DNA of 64,000 nucleotides from Occultella aeris. Its GTDB lineage: Bacteria > Actinomycetota > Actinomycetes > Actinomycetales > Beutenbergiaceae. Under the pieces are notes generated by a model. The model did not search any database. It saw nothing but the letters and a program-made list of their open reading frames with translations, and was not told the origin of the DNA. The translations under genes were made by a program, and so were the position numbers. The stretch lies in NCBI RefSeq assembly GCF_902703175.1, contig NZ_CACRYJ010000068.1, positions 62,001 to 126,000 of the forward strand, in the 5' to 3' direction. Shown here one piece after another: positions 53,079 to 63,424 of this stretch; within the stretch, counting starts at the first letter, position 1, and the number at the start of each line of letters is the position of its first letter.

Positions 53079-53582
53079 TCACAGCGTGAGTTGGCTGCGG
53101 TGGTGCTCGAAGTGCCGGGTGCCGTAGCGGTAGACGTCCAGGACGCTCATGGTGGGAGTGAAATAGGGATCCCAACTGGTCGGGAAGTGCATCGTCAGAG
53201 CCAGCGTGCCAGGGCTAGCGGTTCGGAGCTGACGCTGCAGCGCGTCGATGGTGCGATCCATGAGAATGCCGACGGTTCCGGCGGGCAGGATCTGGCCACC
53301 GAGGCAGGAGCCGAGGTAGTTGACCAGATGGAACGGCCCGCGGCAGGCGTCCAGCGAAGCGGCGAAGCGCCGGCTCCACCCGAGCCGCCCGAGCACGCGC
53401 ACCAGGGGGACCAGGGCGCGGACGATCACGTAGCCGAAGACCATGTGGTAGAGCAACTGCCGGTTGGTCCACCGGGTTCCGTCGGACCGACGGCGCAAAC
53501 CCTCGGCGGACGCCTGCGCGACCAGGTCGTGGAAGGTGCGCCGGGCACGCTCCAACTCCTGCTCGACCTGGCGGAGGTCCAT
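53079..53582 (-). CDS. DinB-like metal-binding protein
   Basis: 167 residues, four-helix-bundle DinB/DUF664-type. Candidate metal ligands are His in NRQLLYHMVFGY near residue 47 and the pair in RYGTRHFEHHRSQL near 155. Relatives include mycothiol- and bacillithiol-dependent S-transferases. No direct proof here. It ends 38 bp from the convergent serine hydrolase and starts 72 bp from the ArsR gene stop, on the same strand as that gene. Confidence 0.75.
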   Translation of the reverse strand: MDLRQVEQELERARRTFHDLVAQASAEGLRRRSDGTRWTNRQLLYHMVFGYVIVRALVPLVRVLGRLGWSRRFAASLDACRGPFHLVNYLGSCLGGQILPAGTVGILMDRTIDALQRQLRTASPGTLALTMHFPTSWDPYFTPTMSVLDVYRYGTRHFEHHRSQLTL

Positions 53583-53654
53583 GGCAACGACATTGTCCCT
53601 CGCCAGCGCACCGGACGCGATGTCAGGCTTCCTCGCACCCTAGGCAAGGCGGGA

Positions 53655-54008
53655 TCAGGCGCGGAAGGTGTGCCGGTCGTCCCCGGTCGCGACACCGGTC
53701 TTGTGCTCGGCGTGGGAGAGGGCTTCGGCGAGGAGGCGGTGCACGTGCCGGTCCGTCGCCGAGTAATAGACGAACGTGCCCTGACGGCGGCTGTCGACCA
53801 GTCCCGCCAGCCGTAGTTTGGACAGGTGCTGGCTGACGGCAGTGGGGGAGGAGTCCACCAGTTCTGCGAGTGAGCTGACGCTGGTCTCGCCCTGCAGCAG
53901 GGCCCAGAGGATCTTGACCCGAGTCGGGTCGGCCAGCATGCGGAAGGAGTCGGCAGCGACGCGGGCGTGCTTGTCGTCCGGTACGGCAAGGATCGGGTTG
54001 TCATGCAC
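53655..54008 (-). CDS. ArsR/SmtB-family metal-responsive repressor
   Basis: 117 residues. Winged helix ADPTRVKILWALLQGETSVS and recognition helix PTAVSQHLSKLRLAGLV. The C-terminal helix carries D86-x-H88 and H99-x2-H102, exactly the alpha-5 zinc site of SmtB and CzrA, so Zn(II) (or Co(II)) is the likely signal. It is divergent from the CDF transporter. A 7-bp inverted repeat lies in the 57-bp gap and is the probable operator for both genes. When metal binds, repression is lifted and the exporter is made. Confidence 0.93.
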   Translation of the reverse strand: MHDNPILAVPDDKHARVAADSFRMLADPTRVKILWALLQGETSVSSLAELVDSSPTAVSQHLSKLRLAGLVDSRRQGTFVYYSATDRHVHRLLAEALSHAEHKTGVATGDDRHTFRA

Positions 54009-54033
54009 GGCATTGATAGTACCGGGACGTCAA

Positions 54034-54055
54034 TACCTGCACATATACGCAGGTA
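54034..54055. promoter_or_regulatory. Probable ArsR/SmtB operator
   Basis: TACCTGC-ACATATAC-GCAGGTA: perfect 7-base arms around an AT-rich 8-base centre, in the gap between the divergent ArsR and CDF genes, 10 bases before the CDF ATG. Its size and AT-rich core suit a SmtB-type dimer. Confidence 0.75.
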
Positions 54056-54065
54056 GCATGGCGTT

Positions 54066-55139
<1,074 letters not shown>

Positions 55140-55242
55140 GCACTCAGGCTGCTCCGCTCCCATGTCACAGACGGTCGCTCTGCTTCGTCACAGGTCCCGA
55201 AGGCAGGTCTCCTGAACACTGTTGCAGAGCAAGGAGCTGGGC

Positions 55243-55906
55243 ATGGGAGAGCAGACCACACGCACGATCGCGCTGATCACCCGGGCGAACAAGGGCATCG
55301 GACGTGCCACCGCCGCGCAACTGTCGGCGCTGGGCATGACGGTACTGATCGGCACCAGAGATGCACGACGTCGCGAGCAGGCGGCTGCGGACCTGCGCGC
55401 GGTCGGCGGTGACGTCCACGCCGTCGCCCTGGACGTCACCGACCCGGCCACCGCCCAGGCGGCTGCGAGGGAGGTCGAGGCACGCTTCGGGCACCTCGAC
55501 GTGCTGATCAACAATGCCGGCATCACCGGCTCCGGCCAGGTCGCACCCCAGGACGCCCTGGATCAGGTCCCGAGCTCCGTCGACCTGGACATGGTCCGAT
55601 CGGTGTTCGAGACGAATGTCCTCGGGGTCATCGCGGTGATCAATGCCATGCTCCCGCTGCTCCGGAACTCCCAGGCGCCGCGGATTGTCAACGTGAGTAG
55701 TCATGCCGCGTCGCTGACGATCAGCAGCGTCCCGGACGGCCCGCTGTCGTCAACGCCGTCGCTCCCGGTTTTGTCGAAACCGACAGCAACAAGCACAGCG
55801 GCAACCTCACGCCCGCGCAGAGTGCGGCAGTCCTGGTTCGGCCACGATCGGCACGGATGGACCGACCGGCGGGTTCTTCAGCGCGGACGGTCGCTTGCCC
55901 TGGTGA
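55243..55906 (+). pseudogene. Short-chain dehydrogenase with active site deleted
   Basis: From ATG 55243 the SDR N-terminus is readable: ALITRANKGIGRATAAQL (G of TGANKGIG changed to R), DVTDPATAQAA, VLINNAGITGSG and RIVNVSSHAASL. Near 55745 the frame jumps and picks up VNAVAPGFVETDSNKHSG (55749), so about 35-40 codons with the YxxxK catalytic pair are lost. A further shift near 55840 leads to IGTDGPTGGFFSADGRLPW and the original TGA at 55904. The gene is dead. It resembles SDRs of the carbonyl-reductase type. Confidence 0.85.
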
Positions 55907-55954
55907 CTGGTCGCCGGAGCGGGCCAGACGGATCGATCACTGTCCGGCGTGAGC

Positions 55955-56947
55955 TCAGCGGACCATGCGAAGCGCCGGCAGGCCATTGAACGCGGCGCCG
56001 TCGTCGGTGACGCCGTCCGGCCGGAAGCCATTGCGCTCGTAGAACCGGAGGGCGCGCGGATTGTCACTCGCGACCCACAGCTGGGCCGGCGTGCCGGGCA
56101 GGACCACTCGATCCAGCAGCCGTTGGCCGACCCCGCTGCCGTGGTACGCGGCGAGGACGTAGAGCGAGTACAGCTCGACGTCCCGTACCGGCCCGTGGGC
56201 ACCGGTCGGTCGAGCCGTCCGCGCGAAGGCGAACCCAACGATCTCCTCGGCCACGAGGGCTACCCAGCGGACGGCGCCGTCAGCAAGCCACGTTCGCCAG
56301 GCTTCCTCCGCTCGCTCCAGAGTGAAGCGGTCCCAGAACGCGGTTCCCAGGCGATCGCCGTACGTCTCCCGGAACGTCGCACGGTTGATGCGTGCCAGGG
56401 AACTCGCGTCCGAGGCGGTGGACTGCCGGATCGTCGCGCGCGAGGGGTCATTTCGGTGGAGTAGCGAGCTCGTCCGGTCGAGCGCGAACTGCGACGAGGC
56501 GATGAGTTCGGCGCCCGCGCCCGCGGCTTGCCGAAGCTCCAGAGCGCGACGGAACGCCCCGGCGGCGTCCTCGATCCGGCCGGCGGCAAAGAGGGCCTTG
56601 CCCAGGTGTTGGACCATCACCGCCTGCCGAGGTCCCACGCCGGCCTGTGCCACCAGTTCCTCGTACCTGGCGATTGCCTCGTCGTGGCGGCCGAGGTCCC
56701 GCAGCACATCAGCGACCAGCGCGCGATGACGAGGGGTGTCGTTCGTGGCGAGCAGCATCTCGGCATGGGGGAGGGCTCGGTCCGGTCGGCCACTCCAGAG
56801 CTCCTCCAGCACCTGCAGGGCCTCGTCGTCGCGGTGCGCGGCATGGAACGCCGAGAGGTCGTCGATCCGGGGCAGGAGCGTCCGGGGATCGAACGACCAC
56901 CCCGGACCTCCTGGCCCACCGGACGGGGTGGGATCGGGGTCGGTCAC
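55955..56947 (-). CDS. TPR-GNAT acetyltransferase fusion
   Basis: 330 residues from GTG 56947. Residues about 30-175 are helical with TPR-like repeats (DEALQVLEELWSGRPDRALP, GRHDEAIARYEELVAQAG, GRIEDAAGAFRRALELRQA). Residues about 190-330 are a GNAT domain: TIRQSTASDASSLARI at its start, SLYVLAAYHGSGVGQRLLDRV for acetyl-CoA and FYERNGFRPDG near the end. It is the third gene in the ABC exporter operon, 28 bp after it. TPRs suggest a bound protein or peptide target. The longer frame upstream of the GTG is an ABC-gene shadow. Confidence 0.85.
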   Translation of the reverse strand: MTDPDPTPSGGPGGPGWSFDPRTLLPRIDDLSAFHAAHRDDEALQVLEELWSGRPDRALPHAEMLLATNDTPRHRALVADVLRDLGRHDEAIARYEELVAQAGVGPRQAVMVQHLGKALFAAGRIEDAAGAFRRALELRQAAGAGAELIASSQFALDRTSSLLHRNDPSRATIRQSTASDASSLARINRATFRETYGDRLGTAFWDRFTLERAEEAWRTWLADGAVRWVALVAEEIVGFAFARTARPTGAHGPVRDVELYSLYVLAAYHGSGVGQRLLDRVVLPGTPAQLWVASDNPRALRFYERNGFRPDGVTDDGAAFNGLPALRMVR

Positions 56948-56975
56948 GTTCGGAACGGTATCAACCCCGAGCCCG

Positions 56976-59144
56976 TCAGCCCTGTGCCGGCGCCTCCTCG
57001 GCGGCCTCCGGCCCCATCTCCGGCGCAGCCTCGCCGACGGCGGCCAGCTCGTCCTCCGGGTGCGCGTGACCACCGAGGAACTGCGTCATGTAGAGGTCGT
57101 GGTAGGCCCCCTTGTCCGCGATCAGATCGTCGTGCGTGCCGCGTTCCACGATCCGGCCGTCCTCCATCATCAGGATGGTGTCCGCGTCGCGGATCGTGGA
57201 CAACCGGTGCGCGATGACGAAGCTGGTCCGGTCGGTGCGGAGCGCGTTCATCGCGTGCTGGACGAGCAACTCGGTGCGCGTGTCCACGCTCGAGGTCGCC
57301 TCGTCGAGGATCAGCAGCGACGGGTTCGCGATGAACGCGCGCGCGATGGTGATCAGCTGCCGCTCGCCGGCAGAGATCGAGCCACCCTCGGCGCTCACCT
57401 CGGTGTCGTAGCCCTCGGGGAGCTGACGCACGAACCGGTCGACCATCGTGGCCTCGGCGGCAGCGATGACCTCCTCGTCCGTCGCGTCCAGCCGGCCGTA
57501 CCGGATGTTCTCCATGATCGAGCCCTGGAACAGCCACGTGTCCTGCAGCACCATGCCGACCTGGCTGCGCAGGGCGGCACGGCTGAGCTTGCGGGTGTCC
57601 ACGCCATCGATCAGGATCCGACCGCCATCGAGCTCGTAGAAGCGCATCACCAGGTTGACCAGCGTGGTCTTGCCGGCGCCGGTCGGGCCGACGATAGCGA
57701 CCGTCTGACCCGGCTGGACCGAGAACGACAGGTCCTCGATGAGCGGCGTGTCCTTGCTGTAGGAGAACGACACCCCCTGGAACTCCACGTGCCCGTCGGT
57801 GCGCTCCGGCAGGTGCGCGTCGTCGCTGTCCGGGTCCTCCTCCTCGGCGTCGAGCAGCTCGAACGTCCGCTCCGCCGAGGCGACCCCCGAGATCAGCATG
57901 TTCGCCATCCCGGCGATCTGACCGAGCGGCTGGGAGAACTCGCGCGAGTACTGGATGAACGCCGTCGCGTCGCCGATCGTCAGCGTGCCCGACGCGACGC
58001 GGAGGCCGCCGGCGACCGCGATCAGCACGTACTGCAGGTAGTTCACGAACTGCATCGCCGGCATGATGATGCCGCTGACGAACTGGGCGCCGAACGAGCT
58101 GGTGAACAGTCCGTCGTTGCGCTTGTCGAACTCCTCGAGCATCTCCTTGTCGCGGCCGAACACGCGCACCAGTTCCAGTCCCGAGTAGGACTCCTCGATG
58201 TGCCCGTTCAGCTCGCCGGTGCTCTTCCACTGCTTGGTGAACAGCTTCTGCGACTGGGAGCCGACCACGCCGGCGATGATGGCCGACAACGGCAGCGCGA
58301 TGAGCGCGAGGAGCGCGAGCTGCCAGCTGACGATGAACATCATGATGCCGATACCGATCACCTGGAGCGCGGACTGCACCAGCTGGCTGAAGGCCTGCTG
58401 CAGTGCCTGCTGCATGTTGTCGACGTCGTTCGTGACCCGCGACATCAGGTCGCCGCGCTGCCGGGTGTCGAAGTAGGACAGCGGCAGCCGGTGGATCTTC
58501 TCCTCGATCTGCCGACGCAGGTCGTAGATGACCTGCATGGTGAGCGCATTGAGGATGAACCCCTGCGCCCACATGAGGATCGACGCGACCACGTACATGA
58601 CGAGGACGGTCAGGATCAGCCGGGCCAGCAGGGCGAAGTCGATCCCCATGCCGGGCACGATGCCCGCGGCGCCGGACAGGACGTCGGCGAACCGGTCGGC
58701 CCCCGGGTCATCGCTGGCCCGCAGGACCTCGATGATCTCCGCGAGGGACATGCCCGGGAACTGGTCGCCCAGCTGTCGGCCGAGGGCGCCGTCGAAGATG
58801 ACGTCCATGGCCTGGCCGAGCACCTTGGGCGCGATCACGGTGAGCACCACCGACGCGGCCACCAGCACCACGACCAGGGCGAACCGCACCCGGTGTGGTC
58901 CGAACAACCCGAACAGCCGCTTCGCCGAGGGCCAGAAGGCCTTCGGCTTGCGCGCGGGTGCGCCCTCGCCGAACATCCCCATGTCGGCCTCGCCGGGGGT
59001 GAACTCCTCCAGTTCGTCCTCGGGTGCCTCGGCCACGGCGACGGCGACGCCTGGCTTCGTGGTCGACGCACCCGGGCCGTCGGCCGGGTCGACGCGGTTG
59101 TTGTTCACGTTCGGGCTCTCCTCGGAACGCTTGCGGGGGCTCAT
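56976..59144 (-). CDS. ABC exporter subunit (canonical ATP site partner B)
   Basis: 722 residues. Fused exporter: about 70 acidic N-terminal residues, six membrane helices (about 90-400, with a 60-residue extracytoplasmic loop insert after TM1), and an ATPase domain from about 450. Walker A VGPTGAGKTTLVNL, Q-loop VLQDTWLF, Walker B LLILDEATSSVD with catalytic Glu, and H-loop AHRLST. The signature is SISAGERQL rather than SGGQ. With the partner's Walker B, this forms the degenerate site of a heterodimer. ATG 59144 overlaps the partner's stop (ATGA). Similar to BmrCD/TM287-288 type multidrug or lipid exporters. Confidence 0.93.
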   Translation of the reverse strand: MSPRKRSEESPNVNNNRVDPADGPGASTTKPGVAVAVAEAPEDELEEFTPGEADMGMFGEGAPARKPKAFWPSAKRLFGLFGPHRVRFALVVVLVAASVVLTVIAPKVLGQAMDVIFDGALGRQLGDQFPGMSLAEIIEVLRASDDPGADRFADVLSGAAGIVPGMGIDFALLARLILTVLVMYVVASILMWAQGFILNALTMQVIYDLRRQIEEKIHRLPLSYFDTRQRGDLMSRVTNDVDNMQQALQQAFSQLVQSALQVIGIGIMMFIVSWQLALLALIALPLSAIIAGVVGSQSQKLFTKQWKSTGELNGHIEESYSGLELVRVFGRDKEMLEEFDKRNDGLFTSSFGAQFVSGIIMPAMQFVNYLQYVLIAVAGGLRVASGTLTIGDATAFIQYSREFSQPLGQIAGMANMLISGVASAERTFELLDAEEEDPDSDDAHLPERTDGHVEFQGVSFSYSKDTPLIEDLSFSVQPGQTVAIVGPTGAGKTTLVNLVMRFYELDGGRILIDGVDTRKLSRAALRSQVGMVLQDTWLFQGSIMENIRYGRLDATDEEVIAAAEATMVDRFVRQLPEGYDTEVSAEGGSISAGERQLITIARAFIANPSLLILDEATSSVDTRTELLVQHAMNALRTDRTSFVIAHRLSTIRDADTILMMEDGRIVERGTHDDLIADKGAYHDLYMTQFLGGHAHPEDELAAVGEAAPEMGPEAAEEAPAQG

Positions 59145-60877
59145 CGTGCGGCCTCGATGCTCATCTGGGACTCGACGATCTCGCGGTAGGTCTCGTTGGA
59201 CTCGAGCAGTTCCTCGTGCCGGCCCTGGCCGACCACGGCGCCGTCGTCGAGGACGACGATGTTGTCCGCCTCCGAGATCGTCGAGATGCGCTGGGCAACG
59301 ATGATCACGGTCGCACCACCGGTGGCGTCGTCGAGCGCGGCCCGGAGCCGGGCATCCGTCGCGACGTCGAGGGCCGAGAACGAGTCGTCGAACACGTACA
59401 CCTTCGGCTGGGCGACGAGGGCCCGGGCGATGCACAGGCGCTGCCGTTGACCCCCGGAGACGTTCGTCCCGCCCTGTGCGACCTTGGCATCGAGCCCGCC
59501 CGGCTTGTCACGGACGAAGTCGGCGCCCTGCGCGACGTCCAGTGCCTGCCACAGGTCCTCGTCGTCGGCCTCGGTGTTGCCGAACCGGAGGTTCGAACCG
59601 ATGGTTCCCGAGAACAGATACGGGCGCTGCGGAACGAGTCCGACCAGCCCCGCGATCTGGTGACGGGTGAGCGAACTCACGGAGACGCCGTCGATCGTCA
59701 CCTGACCCGACTGCGGGTCGAAGAGCCGGGGGATCAGCTTGACCAGCGTGGTCTTTCCCGCTCCCGTCGAGCCGACGATCGCCGTGGTCGTGCCGGGCTC
59801 GGCGACGAAGCTGATGTCGTCGAGCACCGGAAGCTCGGCGCCCGGGTACCCGAAGGTGACGTGGTCGAAGACGACGCGACCGCTCGCCGGGAAGTCCTCC
59901 GTGCCCCGCTCGTGGACCGGCATCGAGGTCTCGGTCACGAGCAGTTCGTCGATGCGCTCCGCACAGACCACCGCTCGGGGGATCATCATGACCATGAACG
60001 TCCCCATCATCACGGCGACGAGGATCTGCAGCACGTACTGCAGGAACGCGCTCAGCTGACCGACGTCCATCTGGCCGGCGTCGACCCGGTGGCCGCCGAA
60101 CCACAGCACGGCTGCCGTCACGATGTGCAGCACCATCATGATGATCGGGAACATCAGCACGAAGACGTTGCCGACCTTGACCGAGGTCTCGGTGATCGCA
60201 AGATTCGCGTCGCGGTACCGGTCCTCCTCGAACGGCTCGCGCACGAACGCGCGGATGACCCGCAGGCCGACGATCTGCTCGCGGGTGACGTCGTTGATGC
60301 GGTCGATCCGGTCCTGCATCAGACGGAACAGGGGCAGCAGGATCCGCACCAGCAAGCCCACGATGATGAACAGGGCGGGCACCGAGACCCAGACCAGCCA
60401 GGACAGGCCGGGGTCCTCGCGCAGGGCCATGATGATGCCACCGATGCACATGATCGGCGTCGACACCATGAAGTTCAGGGTCATCAGCACGAGCATCTGG
60501 ACCTGTTGCACGTCGTTGGTGTTGCGGGTGATCAGTGAGCCGGTGCCGATCGAGGAGATGTCCAGCGCGCCGAGGCTGTCCACCTTGCGGTAGATGTCGC
60601 GTCGGATGTCGCGGCCGACCGCCATCGCAGTCTTGGCGCCGAAGTACACGGCGGCGACGGCGGTGACGGCCTGGACACCACACCAGATCAACATCTGCCG
60701 GCCGAGTTCCCAGATCAGGTCGACGTTGCCGGTGCTGACACCTTCGTCGATGATCCGGCCGTTGAGGCTGGGCAGGTAGAGGGCGGCGATCGTGGAGATC
60801 AGCTGGAGGACGACAACGGCGGCCACCCAGCGCTTGTAGGGGGAGGCGTACTGAAGGGAGAGTCGAAGCAAGGTCAT
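59141..60877 (-). CDS. ABC exporter subunit (partner A, degenerate ATP site)
   Basis: 578 residues. Six membrane helices (about 15-305), then the ATPase domain: Walker A VGSTGAGKTTLVKL, Q-loop LVPQRPYLF, canonical signature VSGGQRQRLCIARA, but Walker B VYVFDDSFSALDV, where the catalytic Glu is Asp, and VAQRIST in place of the H-loop AHRLS (His changed to Gln). So this subunit contributes an impaired catalytic site, the hallmark of heterodimeric exporters. It is the first gene of a three-gene leftward unit with partner B and the TPR-GNAT fusion. GGGAG lies upstream of its ATG. Confidence 0.94.
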   Translation of the reverse strand: MTLLRLSLQYASPYKRWVAAVVVLQLISTIAALYLPSLNGRIIDEGVSTGNVDLIWELGRQMLIWCGVQAVTAVAAVYFGAKTAMAVGRDIRRDIYRKVDSLGALDISSIGTGSLITRNTNDVQQVQMLVLMTLNFMVSTPIMCIGGIIMALREDPGLSWLVWVSVPALFIIVGLLVRILLPLFRLMQDRIDRINDVTREQIVGLRVIRAFVREPFEEDRYRDANLAITETSVKVGNVFVLMFPIIMMVLHIVTAAVLWFGGHRVDAGQMDVGQLSAFLQYVLQILVAVMMGTFMVMMIPRAVVCAERIDELLVTETSMPVHERGTEDFPASGRVVFDHVTFGYPGAELPVLDDISFVAEPGTTTAIVGSTGAGKTTLVKLIPRLFDPQSGQVTIDGVSVSSLTRHQIAGLVGLVPQRPYLFSGTIGSNLRFGNTEADDEDLWQALDVAQGADFVRDKPGGLDAKVAQGGTNVSGGQRQRLCIARALVAQPKVYVFDDSFSALDVATDARLRAALDDATGGATVIIVAQRISTISEADNIVVLDDGAVVGQGRHEELLESNETYREIVESQMSIEAAR

Positions 60878-61088
60878 GAAGGGTGCTCCCGGGAGGTGAG
60901 GTTCGAGCCGTCGTCGAGGTTAGATCAGGGGTCTGACATCGCGCATCGTCATATTGGATGATCCCTTCCATCCGCGGGCGCGGACGATGCCGGGTCGACC
61001 CGCCCGAACCTGGAGCGGTGCGCGCGGATCCAGCCCCGACACCAGCAGCAGCATCGGGCTGGCGCTTTCGCAATCTTCGCTCCAGGGC

Positions 61089-61118
61089 TTGACAGGTAGC
61101 GCCAAGTGCCGCCATGCT
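61089..61118 (+). promoter_or_regulatory. Promoter of sugar-acid operon
   Basis: TTGACA at 61089-61094, the consensus -35, and CATGCT at 61113-61118 with an 18-bp spacer. It ends 4 bases before the operator palindrome, so transcription would start at or within the operator. Confidence 0.6.
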
Positions 61119-61122
61119 CGTG

Positions 61123-61140
61123 TGCGAAAGCACTTTCGCA
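61123..61140. promoter_or_regulatory. LacI-type operator for sugar-acid operon
   Basis: TGCGAAAGCACTTTCGCA: perfect 7-base arms TGCGAAA/TTTCGCA around GCAC. It sits directly after the -10, about 40 bases before the GTG of the epimerase gene. The form resembles the GAAAGC-GCTTTC operators of LacI-family sugar regulators. The repressor gene is not in the window to the left of it, so it is probably beyond the right edge or the LacI protein at 40.3 kb, though that one has a different-looking site. Confidence 0.8.
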
Positions 61141-61180
61141 AGAGCATCAAGACCTGAGCAACGCTGCTGAAGGGATCACT

Positions 61181-62116
61181 GTGAACTCGTCCGAGTCCCT
61201 GGACGCCTGGTCCGACCGCTCGGTCGTCCGACCCGGACGGGTCCTGGTCACCGGCGCCGACGGCCTGATCGGACGAGCCGTGGTGGCTGAGCTGGTGGAG
61301 GCAGGGGTCGGCGTCACGGCGCTGTCCCCGAAGTGGGACCGACCCAGCCCTGCCGACCGGATCGTGACCGGTGACGCCACCGAGGTCGCCGACGTCTCCG
61401 ACGGACTTGCCGACGTCGATGCCGTGGTGCATCTCGGCGCGATCGCCCACCGTGATCTTGCGCCGCCCTACGAGGTGTACCGGACGAACACGAGCGCCAC
61501 CTTCAACGTGCTCTCCCAGGCCGGGCAGCGTGGCATCTCGCGGGCGGTCATCGCGAGCAGCATCAACGCGTTCGGCGTGCCGATGAACCACCATGACGTC
61601 CAGCCCGCGTACTTCCCGATCGACGAGGAGATCCCGACTCAGATCGACGACTGGTACTCGCTGTCCAAGCGCAGCGACGAGCTGACCGCCGCGATGGCGG
61701 CGAGCCACTGGGGCATCGACGTGCTGGCCGTCCGGCTTCCGCACGTCGCGCCCCTTGACAACCTGTGCGACTACGCGGCGCGGGCGGCGCTGGCCCCGGC
61801 GCGCCTGGTCCGGGAGGGCTGGTCCTACCTCGACCTGCGCGACGCCGTGCGCGTCCTGCTGCTCGGCCTGGTCGTCCCATTCGACGGCGCCCATGTGATC
61901 GCGGTCGCAGCGCGGGACACGCTTCTCGCGACCGACACCACCACCCTGCTGGACCGGTACGCCCCAGACGTGCCCCGCCGTCGGGCCTTCACAGGCCGCG
62001 ACAGCCTCATCGACACCACCCGAGCGGCGAACCTGCTCGGCTTCAGCCCGCGTCACTCGATCCACGCGTCCGAGGGCTCAGGCCCGGCGCCCGCACCCGT
62101 CGGAGCCCCGCAGTGA
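61181..62116 (+). CDS. NAD-dependent epimerase/dehydratase (uronate-dehydrogenase-like)
   Basis: 311 residues. Extended SDR: RVLVTGADGLIGRAVVAEL near residue 18, VDAVVHLGAIAHRD near 80, catalytic YSLSKRSDE (Y-x3-K) near 156. It is short for a nucleotide-sugar epimerase and matches the size of uronate dehydrogenases, which oxidise galacturonate or glucuronate to aldaric lactones. The neighbouring dehydratase and sugar-binding protein fit that path, but the substrate is unproven. GTG 61181 has AAGGGA 6-11 bases before it. The stop overlaps the next start (GTGA). Confidence 0.85.
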   Translation: MNSSESLDAWSDRSVVRPGRVLVTGADGLIGRAVVAELVEAGVGVTALSPKWDRPSPADRIVTGDATEVADVSDGLADVDAVVHLGAIAHRDLAPPYEVYRTNTSATFNVLSQAGQRGISRAVIASSINAFGVPMNHHDVQPAYFPIDEEIPTQIDDWYSLSKRSDELTAAMAASHWGIDVLAVRLPHVAPLDNLCDYAARAALAPARLVREGWSYLDLRDAVRVLLLGLVVPFDGAHVIAVAARDTLLATDTTTLLDRYAPDVPRRRAFTGRDSLIDTTRAANLLGFSPRHSIHASEGSGPAPAPVGAPQ

Positions 62117-63387
62117 CCACCCAGACCATCGAAACCGCTGCCTTCACGCAGCCGTGGGAGGCGCGCACGGACGTGCGGATCACCGGGGTGCGGGCCATCG
62201 TGACCGCACCCGAAGGGATCCCGCTCGTAGTGGTCCGGGTGGACACCTCCGACGAGGGCCTGTACGGACTCGGCTGCGCCACCTTCACCCAGCGCTGGCG
62301 CGCGGTCGTCAGCTTCGTCGAGGACCACCTCGCGCGGCTCGTGATCGGCCGGTACCCGGGTGACATCGAGGACCTCACCCGCCTGGCCCGGTTCTCCGCG
62401 TACTGGCGGGAGGGGCCGGTCGGCAACAATGCCATCTCCGGGCTCGACCAGGCGCTCTGGGACATCGCCGGCAAGCGGGCCGGGCTCCCGGTCCACGAAC
62501 TCCTCGGCGGGCGGGTGCGGGCTGCCGCGGACACCTACATCCACGCTGGTGGGGCGGACATCGAAGCGACCCTCGACCAGGCAGAGGGGTTCGTTGCGGC
62601 AGGGTGGCGGCACGTGCGCCTGCAGGTTGCCCAGGCGGGTGCCGGCAGCTACGGGGCACCGAGGTTGGACACCGTCACGGACGCGACGGCGCCCTACCCG
62701 CGCGGCTGGCGGGTCTCCGAGTATCTGCGCCGGACGCCGCAGCTGTTCGAGGCCGCGCGGGAGCGGCTGGGGGAGGACGTCGAACTCCTGCACGACGTCC
62801 ATTCGAGGCTGGATCCGAAGCAGGCGGTCACGCTCGCGCGTGCGCTCGAGCCGTACCGGCTGTTCTTCCTCGAGGACGTGCTGCCGCCGGAACACTGGGA
62901 TGCGCTGCCCCAGGTCCGGGCCGCGTCCCCGGTGCCGATCGCGGTCGGCGAGCTGACCACGTCGATGACCGACGCCACCCGGCTGGTCCTGGACGGGGGA
63001 GTGGACCTGATCCGGTCACACGTGTCCATGCTCGGCGGACTCACTCCCGCGCGGAAACTGGCTGCCGCCGCCGAACTCGTCGGAGTGCGCACCGCCTGGC
63101 ACGCCCCCGGGGACACGTCCCCGATCGGGGCTGCGGCCAACGTCGCCCTCGACGTGACGTCCGCCGCATTCGGGATCCAGGAAGGGCACGTGTACCACGA
63201 GGCGGTACACGAGGTGTTCCCCGGCACGCTGCGGATCGAGAACGGCTGGCTCCGGCCGAACGAGGCGCCCGGCTGGGGCATCGAGATCGATGAGATCGCC
63301 GCAGCGCGATTCCCGGCGGAACTGTCCAGGCACGACGAATGGGCCGCGCAGGTGCGCGGCCTCGACGGGGGGCTCATCGCCCCCTGA
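62113..63387 (+). CDS. Mannonate/gluconate dehydratase-like enolase-superfamily enzyme
   Basis: 424 residues. Mandelate-racemase/enolase superfamily, ManD subgroup pattern: metal ligands in LLHDVHSRLDP (Asp, with the DxH), FFLEDVLPPE (Glu) and VGELTTS (Glu), and the base His in TAWHAPGDTSPIG. The end reads NEAPGWGIEIDE, typical of the group. The family dehydrates acid sugars (D-mannonate, D-gluconate, others). Activities in ManD members range from high to negligible, so specificity is open. GTG 62113 overlaps the epimerase stop. The longer frame upstream is a shadow. Confidence 0.92.
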   Translation: MTTQTIETAAFTQPWEARTDVRITGVRAIVTAPEGIPLVVVRVDTSDEGLYGLGCATFTQRWRAVVSFVEDHLARLVIGRYPGDIEDLTRLARFSAYWREGPVGNNAISGLDQALWDIAGKRAGLPVHELLGGRVRAAADTYIHAGGADIEATLDQAEGFVAAGWRHVRLQVAQAGAGSYGAPRLDTVTDATAPYPRGWRVSEYLRRTPQLFEAARERLGEDVELLHDVHSRLDPKQAVTLARALEPYRLFFLEDVLPPEHWDALPQVRAASPVPIAVGELTTSMTDATRLVLDGGVDLIRSHVSMLGGLTPARKLAAAAELVGVRTAWHAPGDTSPIGAAANVALDVTSAAFGIQEGHVYHEAVHEVFPGTLRIENGWLRPNEAPGWGIEIDEIAAARFPAELSRHDEWAAQVRGLDGGLIAP

Positions 63388-63424
63388 CCTGATTCACCTA
63401 CCCAACCCTGAAGGAGTTTCAACG

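Larger units (their letters stand above)
60878..61180. promoter_or_regulatory. Intergenic region between divergent ABC and sugar operons
   Basis: 303 bp holding the starts of both operons. On the right are a promoter and operator for the sugar-acid operon (annotated separately). On the left, 60950-60975 contains GGATGATCC, a 9-base palindrome that may be a further regulator site. No RNA gene or open reading frame is supported. Confidence 0.5.
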
